From positions 62,001-126,000 of the forward strand of contig CAJUTE010000003.1 in the NCBI GenBank assembly GCA_910589555.1: 64,000 bases of DNA, given 5' to 3'. The stretch's first letter is position 1, and every line of letters starts with the position of its first letter. The notes beneath the pieces are model-generated. The model did not search any database. It had not been told where the DNA came from and worked only from the letters and a program-made list of their open reading frames with translations. The DNA comes from an uncultured Muribaculum sp. (GTDB taxonomy: Bacteria > Bacteroidota > Bacteroidia > Bacteroidales > Muribaculaceae). Below, piece after piece: positions 35,401 to 42,914 of this stretch. Position numbers and translations under genes: made by a program.

Positions 35401-36031
35401 CCACGCAATCGCTTCAGGCAAGAACATCAACATCCTTGTTCTCGATACTGAGGTTTACTCTAACACCGGCGGTCAGGCTTCTAAGGCTACTCCTATCGGC
35501 GCTATCGCTAAGTTCGCAGCTTCAGGTAAGCGTGTTCGCAAGAAAGACCTCGGTCTTATCGCTACTACCTACGGTTATGTATACGTAGCTCAAATCGCTA
35601 TGGGCGCTGACCAGGCTCAGACTCTCAAGGCTATCCGCGAAGCAGAAGCATACGACGGACCTTCTTTGATCATCGCTTACGCTCCTTGTATCAACCACGG
35701 TATCAAAGCCGGTATGGGCAAGGCTCAGCAGGAAGAAGCCAATGCAGTAGCTTGCGGTTACTGGCACTTGTGGCGTTACAACCCCGCTGCTGAAATGGAA
35801 GGAAAGAATCCGTTCACTCTCGACAGCAAGGCTCCTAACTGGGATGCATTCGAAGACTTCCTTAAGGGTGAAGTTCGTTACGCTTCAGTTATGAAGCAGT
35901 ATCCTGCTGAAGCAGCTGAACTGTTTGCTGCAGCTAAGGCTAACGCACAGTGGCGCTACAACAACTACCGTCGTCTTGCACAACAGCAATGGGGTGTAGA
36001 TCCGGAAGTTGAGACTATCGAAAATAAGTAA
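32459..36031 (+). CDS. nifJ: Pyruvate:ferredoxin (flavodoxin) oxidoreductase
   Basis: A 1190-residue single-chain PFOR with all domains fused. The N-terminal domain (from DGNQAAAHVSYMFSEVAAIYPITPSS) binds the substrate/TPP ring. The ferredoxin-like insert has two 4Fe-4S motifs: C690, C693, C696, C700 and C747, C750, C753, C757. The TPP/proximal cluster domain begins FSGACSGCGETPY and contains GDGASYDIGFGGLDHA. It oxidises pyruvate with CoA to acetyl-CoA and CO2, reducing ferredoxin or flavodoxin, central to anaerobic energy metabolism. Codon use is strongly biased, so it is highly expressed. A flavodoxin gene lies at 62117-62617. Confidence 0.97.
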   Translation: MSKEKKFLTCDGNQAAAHVSYMFSEVAAIYPITPSSTMAEYVDEWAAAGRKNIFGETVLVQEMQSEAGAAGAVHGSLQAGALTSTYTASQGLLLMIPNMYKIAGELLPCVFHVSARTLASHALSIFGDHQDVMSVRQTGFAMLAEGSVQEVMDLAGVAHLATIKSRVPFVNFFDGFRTSHEIQKIEMLENEDLAPLLDREALADFRNRALSPSNPVARGMAENPDVFFQHREACNKFYDAVPEIVEDYMNKISEITGRKYGLFNYYGAPDAERVIIAMGSVTQAAQEAIDYLVEKGEKVGLVSVHLYRPFSAKHFLAAVPKTAKRIAVLDRTKEPGAKGEPLYLDVVDCYYGDANAPEIVGGRYGLASKDTTPAQIISVYENLALPQPKNNFTLGIVDDVTFQSLPMKEEIALGDKSTYEAKFFGLGADGTVGANKNSVKIIGDNTNKYCQAYFSYDSKKSGGFTCSHLRFGDAPIRSTYLVTTPNFVACHVQAYLHMYDVTRGLRDNGTFLLNTIWEGEELAKNLPNKVKRYFAEHNINVYYINATKIAQEIGLGNRTNTILQSAFFRITEVIPVDLAIEQMKKFIVKSYGKKGQDVVDKNYAAVDRGGEYKVLAVDPAWANLADDAVAPNNDPEFINKIVRPINAQDGDLLPVSAFVGDEDGTWMQGTAKYEKRGVAAFVPEWKLENCIQCNKCAYVCPHAAIRPFVLTPDEMAKAPFGENGTIPAIGKTFTDMRFIQAVDVLDCLGCGNCVDVCPGKKGEKALVMKPLESQLDVQKDWDYCVADVKSKASLVDTKANVKNSQFATPLFEFSGACSGCGETPYVKLITQLFGDREIVANATGCSSIYSGSVPSTPYTKDENGNGPAWANSLFEDFCEFGLGMTLADEKLRARLDGEVRGLLECPKCSDEIKALATRWLDEKDNADSSREIANKLVPLMEACGCDACKRVLELKHYLVKRSQWIIGGDGASYDIGFGGLDHAIASGKNINILVLDTEVYSNTGGQASKATPIGAIAKFAASGKRVRKKDLGLIATTYGYVYVAQIAMGADQAQTLKAIREAEAYDGPSLIIAYAPCINHGIKAGMGKAQQEEANAVACGYWHLWRYNPAAEMEGKNPFTLDSKAPNWDAFEDFLKGEVRYASVMKQYPAEAAELFAAAKANAQWRYNNYRRLAQQQWGVDPEVETIENK

Positions 36032-36048
36032 TAAGCTTATATAGAATT

Positions 36049-36085
36049 AAGAGCCGCAGTTTATCATGACTGCGGCTCTTTTTTT
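36049..36085 (+). terminator. nifJ terminator
   Basis: AAGAGCCGCAGT, 8-nt loop, ACTGCGGCTCTT followed by a T-run. It may also serve queC from the other side. Confidence 0.9.
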
Positions 36086-36128
36086 ATGCTTTAACCGATT
36101 TTGTTTAGCATTTTCAGAATAAACCGGT

Positions 36129-36785
36129 TTATGACTCGTAGATTGTGGGATCGGCGATACCGGCATCGTGCATCGCTTCTTTGCGTTCGATGCAGGTGCC
36201 ACATTTTCCGCAATGCTTCTCTCCTCCCTTGTAGCACGAGTAGGTCAACGAATAGTCCACACCTATCTTTTTGCCGATACAGGCGATGTCGCTTTTGGTG
36301 ATTTCGGTATATGGGGCGATAAGCTCAACTTTATGTCCGGAGCCCTCCTTTACAGCTGCGTTCATGGAATCGATAAATTCTTTGCGGCAATCGGGATATA
36401 TTGCATGGTCTCCCCCATGATTGGCGATCATTATGCGTGACAATCCTCTCGACTCGGCAAGTCCGGCTGCGATGGCAAGCATGATTCCGTTTCGAAACGG
36501 AACGACAGTGGAGCTCATATTTTCTGAATTATAATGACCTTCAGGAATTGAGTCGGCGCCATCAAGCAATGACGATTTAAAATAATCGCTCATGAATTTA
36601 AGAGGTATCACCAGATGCTCGATGCCAAGCATCTTACAATTCCTGCGTGCCATCTCAATTTCTCGTGCTGCATGATTGCTTCCGTAGTCGAAAGTCACAG
36701 CAAGGGCTATCTCTTCTTTTTTATCGTGGAGAAGAGTCACGGAATCCATTCCACCCGATAAAATTATCAATGATGTAGTGTTCAT
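36129..36785 (-). CDS. queC: 7-cyano-7-deazaguanine synthase
   Basis: A 218-residue QueC. The PP-loop SGGMDS is at residues 10-15, followed by VTFDYGSNHAAREIEMA. The zinc-binding cysteines are in the C-terminal YSCYKGGEKHCGKCGTCIER segment. It converts 7-carboxy-7-deazaguanine to preQ0 in queuosine synthesis. Other queuosine genes (queD, queE, queF) are not adjacent. A TAACTTTG promoter at 36809-36816 gives a short leader. Confidence 0.95.
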   Translation of the reverse strand: MNTTSLIILSGGMDSVTLLHDKKEEIALAVTFDYGSNHAAREIEMARRNCKMLGIEHLVIPLKFMSDYFKSSLLDGADSIPEGHYNSENMSSTVVPFRNGIMLAIAAGLAESRGLSRIMIANHGGDHAIYPDCRKEFIDSMNAAVKEGSGHKVELIAPYTEITKSDIACIGKKIGVDYSLTYSCYKGGEKHCGKCGTCIERKEAMHDAGIADPTIYES

Positions 36786-36808
36786 TATGCTTTAATTTAA
36801 AATCTCAG

Positions 36809-36816
36809 CAAAGTTA
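36809..36816 (-). promoter_or_regulatory. queC promoter -7 element
   Basis: TAACTTTG on the minus strand, 23 nt upstream of the queC ATG. Confidence 0.65.
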
Positions 36817-36888
36817 CATTTTTACCGTCATACTCTTGCCGGAATTTCAATAAATAAGCACATATATCACACCATAAACGAGAACAAC

Positions 36889-37569
36889 TTATTTCGATCC
36901 CACATTTAATATATAGCCTTTCTTCTTTATTGAGGTGATTACAATTGATGGATCGACAAGCAACTTGCGGATATAGGTGATCTGCACGTTAAGTGCCATG
37001 GAGTTGGAATAGCTCGCATCACCCCACACGGAACCCAATATCGTGTCACGCTCCACCATCTTACCCACATTCTGAGCAAGAATTGATAATATCTCAGATT
37101 GTCGAACGGATAATGAATGAGTTTCGCCATTATAGCTCAATGATGATAGATTAGGGCGGAATATGGTTTGCCCCAACTTATATTCTATTTCCTGACTTAT
37201 TATGTCGCTCTCAAATCGTTCATTAATTTTAGCGATCAGCTCTTCAGGATAGAATGGCTTGGGAATGTAATCATTCCCTTTCAGCGAGAATCCATATAGG
37301 CGATCGACCTTTTCTGTGCGGTCAGTCAGAAAGAAAATTATCACTCTTTTGTCGGCTTGTCTGATAGTTCTGGCAATCTCAAAACCATTCATCTCAGGCA
37401 TATTTATATCCAGAAGTATCAGATCAGGGTGCCAAGTTCGGTAGAGATCAAGTCCTTTTTTGCCGTTTGCGGCATACTCGACATCATATCCCTCTACCTC
37501 AATGAACCGCTTAAGCATAATTGAGTTTTTCATGTCATCGTCGACGAGCAATATTCTTTTTCTGTTCAT
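36889..37569 (-). CDS. OmpR-family response regulator paired with the divergent OM locus
   Basis: A 226-residue protein. The receiver has DDD at 10-12 and phospho-acceptor D54 in LILLDINMPEMNG. The C-terminal winged helix carries LSVRQSEILSILAQNVG and SMALNVQITYIRKLL, ending in ITSIKKKGYIL. It overlaps the kinase stop by 4 nt, so it is translationally coupled and the partner is clear. The divergent GLPGLI/TonB-type pair is the obvious candidate target (inference). Distinct from the RprY-like regulator at 29.4 kb. Confidence 0.9.
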   Translation of the reverse strand: MNRKRILLVDDDMKNSIMLKRFIEVEGYDVEYAANGKKGLDLYRTWHPDLILLDINMPEMNGFEIARTIRQADKRVIIFFLTDRTEKVDRLYGFSLKGNDYIPKPFYPEELIAKINERFESDIISQEIEYKLGQTIFRPNLSSLSYNGETHSLSVRQSEILSILAQNVGKMVERDTILGSVWGDASYSNSMALNVQITYIRKLLVDPSIVITSIKKKGYILNVGSK

Positions 37570-39023
37570 TGCGGCATATTTATTATAAATGACGAACCTT
37601 CGTTTTTCCGGCTCATGACGGTTACGGTTCCTCCATGCGCCTCTGTCAGCAGTTTGACGTATGCGAGTCCAAGCCCCATTCCGGGAATATCAGTAGTCGA
37701 CGCTCCTCCACGATAAAAACGCTCGAATATTTTCTTTAAGTCTGAATCAGAAATGCCGTTGCCGGTATCGGAAACCGTGAAAGTGATTCCATTTTCAACT
37801 GAATGTGCATCAACTCTTATCTCAACATCATCACCCGAATATTTTATCGAATTTTCGATAAGATTATTTATGATATTGAATAAATGCGACCGGTCGGCTG
37901 AAACCTCAAATTCGCTGTCGACATTGTTTTCAAATTTCACAATCTTACCACCGGGAACCGCAACCGATGAAATTACATCATCGACCAATCCACACAGCTT
38001 GAATTTTGTGATATTCAATGGAATTTGCTCAACATTGTTAAATGTTATGTCGCGCAATTTTGAAAAATAAGCCGACAGATTATCGAGTGCAGTGCGTGTG
38101 CTTGACATCAATTCCCCTTTCATCTCTTCATCAGCAAGCATCTTCTCATTTTCAATGCCTGACACACACATCTTCAATGTGGAAATCGGGCGTTTCAGCT
38201 CATGTATCATTGTCATGATAAATGAATTTCTCATCTTGTCAAGCCGTGTAAGCTTAACGATGGTCTTTATCTGCCACACAAGACAAAGGACAAGAAGCAT
38301 GGAAAGGATAAACGCCATGACCAATGTCCACCCCATCTCCTTAATGATTGAAGCGGTGGGTATCTCGCAATCAATCAATACTGCCTTGCGCTCAAGTTCG
38401 GAATATGGGCTGATAAAACTGAATCGTGGATGCAGAATCGAGCTATGGTAAGTCAATATCGGGCTCCATATCAAGCTATCGGTTTGGATCAAGGAAACGT
38501 CCGCATGGATTCTCTCTTTTGTCAGCAAAGAATCGATCCCCTCAATAGTGAATGGCGTTTGAAACTCAAGTTCAAAATTTTTCATAGCACTCCATGCGGC
38601 TCCGTCGGAAGGAGCATTTGTCACATCTAAGGTGGCTCTTTTATTTTCAACTGCCTCCAGGCTATCTGAGACAATTTTTGCAAGCCGCATCATCTCTTCC
38701 TGCGTCAGTTTTCTATCCTCTTTAATTCCCAACAGATCACGCCCCTGAATGGTGGTGGATGCAACAGTGACTTTCCGCTGCTGCCTGCCCATTGAATCCA
38801 CAGTGTGGCTAAGATTATAAGAGGTCTGAATTTGAGACACGGAATTACCCACCCTCTCTTTATTGTATTCTACCAGAGCATCAGCAATGATACTCTCTGC
38901 ATTATATTCATACTCTTTAAGCGAAAACTCGTAACGCAAGTAAAGCCAATATCCCTGCATCCCAAGAAATGCGAAGATGGCAATAATTGAAAGTATATAG
39001 AGTGTTTTGATTTTCTTTTCCAT
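37566..39023 (-). CDS. Sensor histidine kinase, divergent to GLPGLI/OM protein locus
   Basis: A 485-residue kinase. TM1 lies at about residues 8-27 and TM2 at about 230-252, with a ~200-residue periplasmic domain. The H-box is TMIHELKRPIS with H274. The ATPase domain shows NLIENSIKY, VSDTGNGI, ERFYRGG and GMGLGLAY. The ATG is 4 nt from a TAACTTTG promoter, suggesting a leaderless mRNA. The signal is unknown. Confidence 0.9.
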   Translation of the reverse strand: MEKKIKTLYILSIIAIFAFLGMQGYWLYLRYEFSLKEYEYNAESIIADALVEYNKERVGNSVSQIQTSYNLSHTVDSMGRQQRKVTVASTTIQGRDLLGIKEDRKLTQEEMMRLAKIVSDSLEAVENKRATLDVTNAPSDGAAWSAMKNFELEFQTPFTIEGIDSLLTKERIHADVSLIQTDSLIWSPILTYHSSILHPRFSFISPYSELERKAVLIDCEIPTASIIKEMGWTLVMAFILSMLLVLCLVWQIKTIVKLTRLDKMRNSFIMTMIHELKRPISTLKMCVSGIENEKMLADEEMKGELMSSTRTALDNLSAYFSKLRDITFNNVEQIPLNITKFKLCGLVDDVISSVAVPGGKIVKFENNVDSEFEVSADRSHLFNIINNLIENSIKYSGDDVEIRVDAHSVENGITFTVSDTGNGISDSDLKKIFERFYRGGASTTDIPGMGLGLAYVKLLTEAHGGTVTVMSRKNEGSSFIINMPQ

Positions 39024-39027
39024 GTGG

Positions 39028-39035
39028 CAAAGTTA
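39028..39035 (-). promoter_or_regulatory. Kinase promoter -7 element adjacent to ATG
   Basis: TAACTTTG on the minus strand with TTG 21 nt upstream. It is 4 nt from the kinase ATG at 39023. Confidence 0.7.
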
Positions 39036-39155
39036 ACTATAATCGCGATTGTCAAGCAACTGACCCACCGACAAATTTTCCAAGAGTAATAATTTAGTAA
39101 TAATTCCATAATGTTTGAGTAAGGATTATTTTCGTCAACAGGCAGTCGCTACCGG

Positions 39156-39163
39156 TAACTTTG
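39156..39163 (+). promoter_or_regulatory. Promoter -7 element for the GLPGLI/OM-protein operon
   Basis: TAACTTTG followed by TACC, 26 nt before the chosen ATG at 39190. It excludes the longer frame starting at 39115, which would run through it. It is divergent from the kinase promoter about 120 bp away. Confidence 0.7.
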
Positions 39164-39189
39164 TACCATCAACGCAAAACATAACAAAA

Positions 39190-40071
39190 ATGGGAAAAAC
39201 AGTATTTCTTACGTTAGTCATCGCTATGTTATCGATGCCGGCATCGGGCAAAGTGCTCCGCCGCACAATGAGCATTTTTCAGAGCAACGTGCCTGAAACC
39301 GCAACTCTCGCTCCTGAAACTATGGAATTCGTCTATGACTATTCATGGTGCAACGACACCACAGGGAGCCTGAAGGAGAATTTCACTTCCGACAAAATGC
39401 TGCTCCAAATCTCAGCCGACGGTCTGTCGAAATTCTCCAGCTTCAAAAATCTAACCGTCGACTCACTGCTGATGAAAAGCACTCAAGAGCAAGTTGCCGA
39501 TCTTGCCATAGAAGGCAAGCTGTCAAACGGAGAGTTCATGATCATCTACAAGAATTATCCTGATGGGAAACTTACACATACAGAGAAAATATGCACCGAC
39601 TGGCTTCGTTACGAAGAGGATATGCCCCAGCTAAACTGGATGCTTACCGATAGCGTGACCAATATTCTTGGCTACGAGTGTCGCGGAGCCGTTTGCCATT
39701 TTCGAGGACGGGAATGGACTGTATTCTACTGCGAAGAGATCCCCTTGATGGATGGTCCATGGAAACTATGCGGGCTTCCGGGACTGATAATGAAAGCTTC
39801 CGATGAGAACAATCACTATACATTTGAGTGCATCGGAATAAAGTCAAAAGCCGATCGTCCGATCACCATATACAAAGTTCCGTTCAACATCACCACACGT
39901 GCTAAATATTATGACACAAAGCATAGGTGGGATGTGAATCCGTATGCCTACTATGAGGCTTCAGGGCAAGGTCATATTGATGTCACCGATGAGTCGGGCA
40001 ACCCCGTGATGGATGCCTACGACCCCATTGATCTCCCTTTTGAATATCTTGAACGCGATTGGAAGAAATGA
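39190..40071 (+). CDS. GLPGLI family secreted protein
   Basis: A 293-residue protein with a signal peptide (MGKTVFLTLVIAMLSMPASG). The family signature is present as KLCGLPGLIMKASDEN. Upstream of it are YECRGAVCHFRGREWTVFY and IPLMDGPWKL, typical of the GLPGLI (TIGR01200) family, which is largely restricted to Bacteroidota and of unknown function. Its stop overlaps the ATG of the outer-membrane gene in an ATGA. The start was set by the promoter at 39156. Confidence 0.88.
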   Translation: MGKTVFLTLVIAMLSMPASGKVLRRTMSIFQSNVPETATLAPETMEFVYDYSWCNDTTGSLKENFTSDKMLLQISADGLSKFSSFKNLTVDSLLMKSTQEQVADLAIEGKLSNGEFMIIYKNYPDGKLTHTEKICTDWLRYEEDMPQLNWMLTDSVTNILGYECRGAVCHFRGREWTVFYCEEIPLMDGPWKLCGLPGLIMKASDENNHYTFECIGIKSKADRPITIYKVPFNITTRAKYYDTKHRWDVNPYAYYEASGQGHIDVTDESGNPVMDAYDPIDLPFEYLERDWKK

Positions 40072-42626
40072 GTGGACGCATATTTTTCATGATTGCCTTC
40101 ATCCTCGGGATGATGTCGACCTCGGCGGCATCACTCCCCGAGGAATTAAGCGGCAACATTTCCGATGCAGAAACCGGTGAGCCGATTTCAGGTGTAATAG
40201 TGCAAGCTTCAAATTCAGCAGGAAAAGCAATCGCATTCGCATCATCAAATGCAACAGGATTTTTCTCAATTAAAGTAAATCCTGAGATTGATTCAATATC
40301 ATTCCGACGCATTGGATATGAAGCTATAAAGCTGCCGGTATCATACGGATTCAACAACGGCGTGAGAATGGCAACAAAAGCCACGCAGCTAAACGATGTC
40401 ATAGTCCAAGCTCCCGACATATATGCCAAAGGGGATACTCTCGTTTTTAATGTTGCAAGATATGCCAATGCTAAGGACAACGCAATCATTGACGTGATCA
40501 AGCGTCTGCCCGGAATTAAAGTCGAGGACGACGGGACAATCAAATACCAGGGCAAGCCTATAAATAAATTCTATATCGATGGCAATGACTTCATAGGCGG
40601 TCAATATGGTCTTGCTACTGAAAACATATCGCATGAGGATGTGAAGTCGGTGGAAGTGATGGAGAACCACCAGCCTGTGAAAGCTCTCGAAGGGATCGAG
40701 TTTCCCGAAGAGGCGGGCATCAATCTAAAGCTGAAAGATGATGCAAGGAGCCGTTGGGTGGGTGTCACAAATACAGCGGCAGGCACTGAACCATTTCTAT
40801 ATGATGCGTCATTATACGCCATGCGTATCGCATCTAAAGTTCAGAATATTGTCACACTCCGTGGAGGCAACACAGGTTGGAATCCGGCATCGCAGATAAC
40901 CGAGCATGACTTCAATGATATGTTTTCGGCTGATTATGAGGAAAATCTTTTTCCAGAATATATTTCTGCCGATATAATCGCATCACCATTGACGGAGAAA
41001 CGAACACGTGACAATCGTTCATGGATAGGCAACACAATCTCGGCATGGAAACGTGGCGACAATTCCATGCGTTTTAAACTTAATTATTCAGGAGATCGAC
41101 TTGACTACAAATCAAGCTTGATGACCGGCTATTTCAGTCCTGAAATCCCCGATTTTATCCAGCAAAACAGCTTGCGAACTCAGAGACATGACCTGTCTGC
41201 TCAATTCAATTCTGAAATCAACAGACACGGATATTTCCTGAAGGACAAGTTTACGGCAAATGCAGGCTGGAATAATTCCAACTCGGTCATCTCCGGAAGC
41301 ATGGATCTTGACCAAAATGTGAAACGCCATAGGATTTCCTTAACAAATGACTTGAAACTTGTGAAACGCAACGATAAAAAACTCTTTGAGCTTGTATCCA
41401 GAAATTCATTTGTCCATTCTCCCAACAGGCTCTCAATATCGGGAAAAGATGACGTAATACAGAATCTCGGCACAACTGATTTCAGAAGCACTACCGAGAG
41501 CCAATATGGCAAACTCACACGATTCTGGAAATTCTATCTTAACGGAGGCATCGATTTAAATTATCACAGAATGCACACAAAACTTTCAGGAATGGGAAAT
41601 TATGACAATCATGGCACTGATAATGCTTTCCTTGCGAATATATACGCAGCACCTCAGATAGACTACCACCGCAATAACTGGCACGCATCAATAAAATCTG
41701 CGTTAAGATGGATTCATCAGACTATTGGGAGCAGTCGTGATTATCTGAATATCATGCCTCGATTATCGGTCAGAAAGAAAACGTCGGCAAAATCAGAATT
41801 TTCAAGCACGCTTGCCTACAGCCTTAATCCACCGCAAGCCTATCTTAGTGTATCGACCCCTGTTCTTGCCGATTACCGCAATCTGTTTATAGGAAAAAGC
41901 AATAGCAAATATTCTCATGATTTTTCAATCGGTTTCTCCTACAACTATCGCAATCCATTGACTGCCGTCTTCCTCAACGCGTCAGCTGCATATAATTTCC
42001 GCCATTCATCATTAATGTCAAATCAACTTTTTATAGATGACATTATAATCTCCACATTTGCCGACCGGATTTCCGATAACGACACATGGCATTTCCATGG
42101 AGGGGTGAGCAAGGGGTTGGCACATAGCAAGATGGTAGTGGGGTGTGATTTTAATGCCTCTATTTCCTCGGCGGCATCAATGCGTGACAGCGTGCTCAAT
42201 AGATATGAGCAATTCATAGCTGATTTCAAGCCGTATTTCCGAGGTAGTATTCTACGATGGTTATCCTTGAATTATGAAGCAAGCTATCGGCTATCGGAAC
42301 TGAAAATCGCCGGGATATGCAATGTTCATCATTCTTTTAATCAGAATCTCCATGTCACTGTCATACCGGATGACAACCTTCAATTCACAGTTGGAGCCGA
42401 GCATCTACTGACACGTTTTCCTGAAGGCAATACCGATAATATTATTTTGGTTGACGCATCGGCTGTCTGGAAGTTTAATGGCAAAATGCGATTGTCGCTA
42501 TCAGCTCAAAATCTGCTCGACAAACGGCGTTATGAGTATATGACCTACGGAACGCTCTCCTACTCGGAACATAAGTTTCGTCTGCGTCCACGCAACATCC
42601 TTCTGTCATTGCAAATCAGGTTCTGA
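40068..42626 (+). CDS. TonB-dependent receptor-like outer membrane beta-barrel protein
   Basis: An 852-residue protein. A signal peptide ends near SAAS. A CarboxypepD_reg-like domain follows (GNISDAETGEPISGVIVQAS). A plug-type region includes KGDTLVFNVARYANAKDNAI, VIKRLPGIKVEDDGTIKYQG and FYIDGNDFIGGQYGLA. A long beta-barrel ends in ILLSLQIRF with the C-terminal Phe of outer-membrane barrels. It belongs to the class fused to a regulatory-like domain rather than SusC. Substrate unknown. Coupled to the GLPGLI gene by an ATGA overlap. No SusD-like partner is present. Confidence 0.87.
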   Translation: MSGRIFFMIAFILGMMSTSAASLPEELSGNISDAETGEPISGVIVQASNSAGKAIAFASSNATGFFSIKVNPEIDSISFRRIGYEAIKLPVSYGFNNGVRMATKATQLNDVIVQAPDIYAKGDTLVFNVARYANAKDNAIIDVIKRLPGIKVEDDGTIKYQGKPINKFYIDGNDFIGGQYGLATENISHEDVKSVEVMENHQPVKALEGIEFPEEAGINLKLKDDARSRWVGVTNTAAGTEPFLYDASLYAMRIASKVQNIVTLRGGNTGWNPASQITEHDFNDMFSADYEENLFPEYISADIIASPLTEKRTRDNRSWIGNTISAWKRGDNSMRFKLNYSGDRLDYKSSLMTGYFSPEIPDFIQQNSLRTQRHDLSAQFNSEINRHGYFLKDKFTANAGWNNSNSVISGSMDLDQNVKRHRISLTNDLKLVKRNDKKLFELVSRNSFVHSPNRLSISGKDDVIQNLGTTDFRSTTESQYGKLTRFWKFYLNGGIDLNYHRMHTKLSGMGNYDNHGTDNAFLANIYAAPQIDYHRNNWHASIKSALRWIHQTIGSSRDYLNIMPRLSVRKKTSAKSEFSSTLAYSLNPPQAYLSVSTPVLADYRNLFIGKSNSKYSHDFSIGFSYNYRNPLTAVFLNASAAYNFRHSSLMSNQLFIDDIIISTFADRISDNDTWHFHGGVSKGLAHSKMVVGCDFNASISSAASMRDSVLNRYEQFIADFKPYFRGSILRWLSLNYEASYRLSELKIAGICNVHHSFNQNLHVTVIPDDNLQFTVGAEHLLTRFPEGNTDNIILVDASAVWKFNGKMRLSLSAQNLLDKRRYEYMTYGTLSYSEHKFRLRPRNILLSLQIRF

Positions 42627-42645
42627 TTCTCCCAGACCATAAAAC

Positions 42646-42676
42646 AAATAGAGCAGCGATAATCGCTGCTCTATTT
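42646..42676. terminator. Convergent terminator between OM-protein gene and tRNA-Met
   Basis: AAATAGAGCAGCGAT and ATCGCTGCTCTATTT form a near-perfect palindrome with T-runs on both sides, so it can act in both directions. Confidence 0.85.
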
Positions 42677-42679
42677 TGG

Positions 42680-42753
42680 TAGCGGGATCGAGAATTGAAC
42701 TCGAGACCTCCGGGTTATGAATCCGACGCTCTAACCAACTGAGCTATCCCGCC
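42680..42753 (-). tRNA. tRNA-Met (anticodon CAT)
   Basis: A 74-nt cloverleaf on the minus strand. The acceptor is GGCGGGA/TCCCGCT (G1-U72) and the D-arm is GCTC/GAGC. The anticodon loop of the GATTCATAACC stretch gives CAT, and the T-arm is TCGAG/CTCGA. CCA may be genomically encoded at 42677-42679. The D-arm and G1-U72 pair suggest the elongator or another CAT tRNA (for example Ile2 after lysidine modification) rather than the initiator, which has a mismatch at 1-72. Confidence 0.9.
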
Positions 42754-42771
42754 ATTTCCGTTTTGCGAGTG

Positions 42772-42779
42772 CAAAGTTA
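42772..42779 (-). promoter_or_regulatory. tRNA-Met promoter -7 element
   Basis: TAACTTTG on the minus strand, 18 nt from the mature tRNA 5' end. Confidence 0.7.
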
Positions 42780-42875
42780 GGACATTATTTTTAATTTTGC
42801 AACACTTGGCGAAAAAAATTATCATTTTTATTTGAAAAAAATCTCCAACACATGGTTGCTCTCAATGAATTTTGC

Positions 42876-42883
42876 TAATTTTG
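42876..42883 (+). promoter_or_regulatory. valS promoter -7 element
   Basis: TAATTTTG followed by CATTCAC, with TTG about 17 nt upstream. The leader is about 25 nt. Confidence 0.65.
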
Positions 42884-42914
42884 CATTCACAAAATTGTTA
42901 TCACACTACAAGAT

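Noticed and set aside
42646..42676. Mobile-element inverted repeat
   Set aside because: The perfect palindrome with T-runs on both sides is a convergent terminator between the barrel gene and tRNA-Met.
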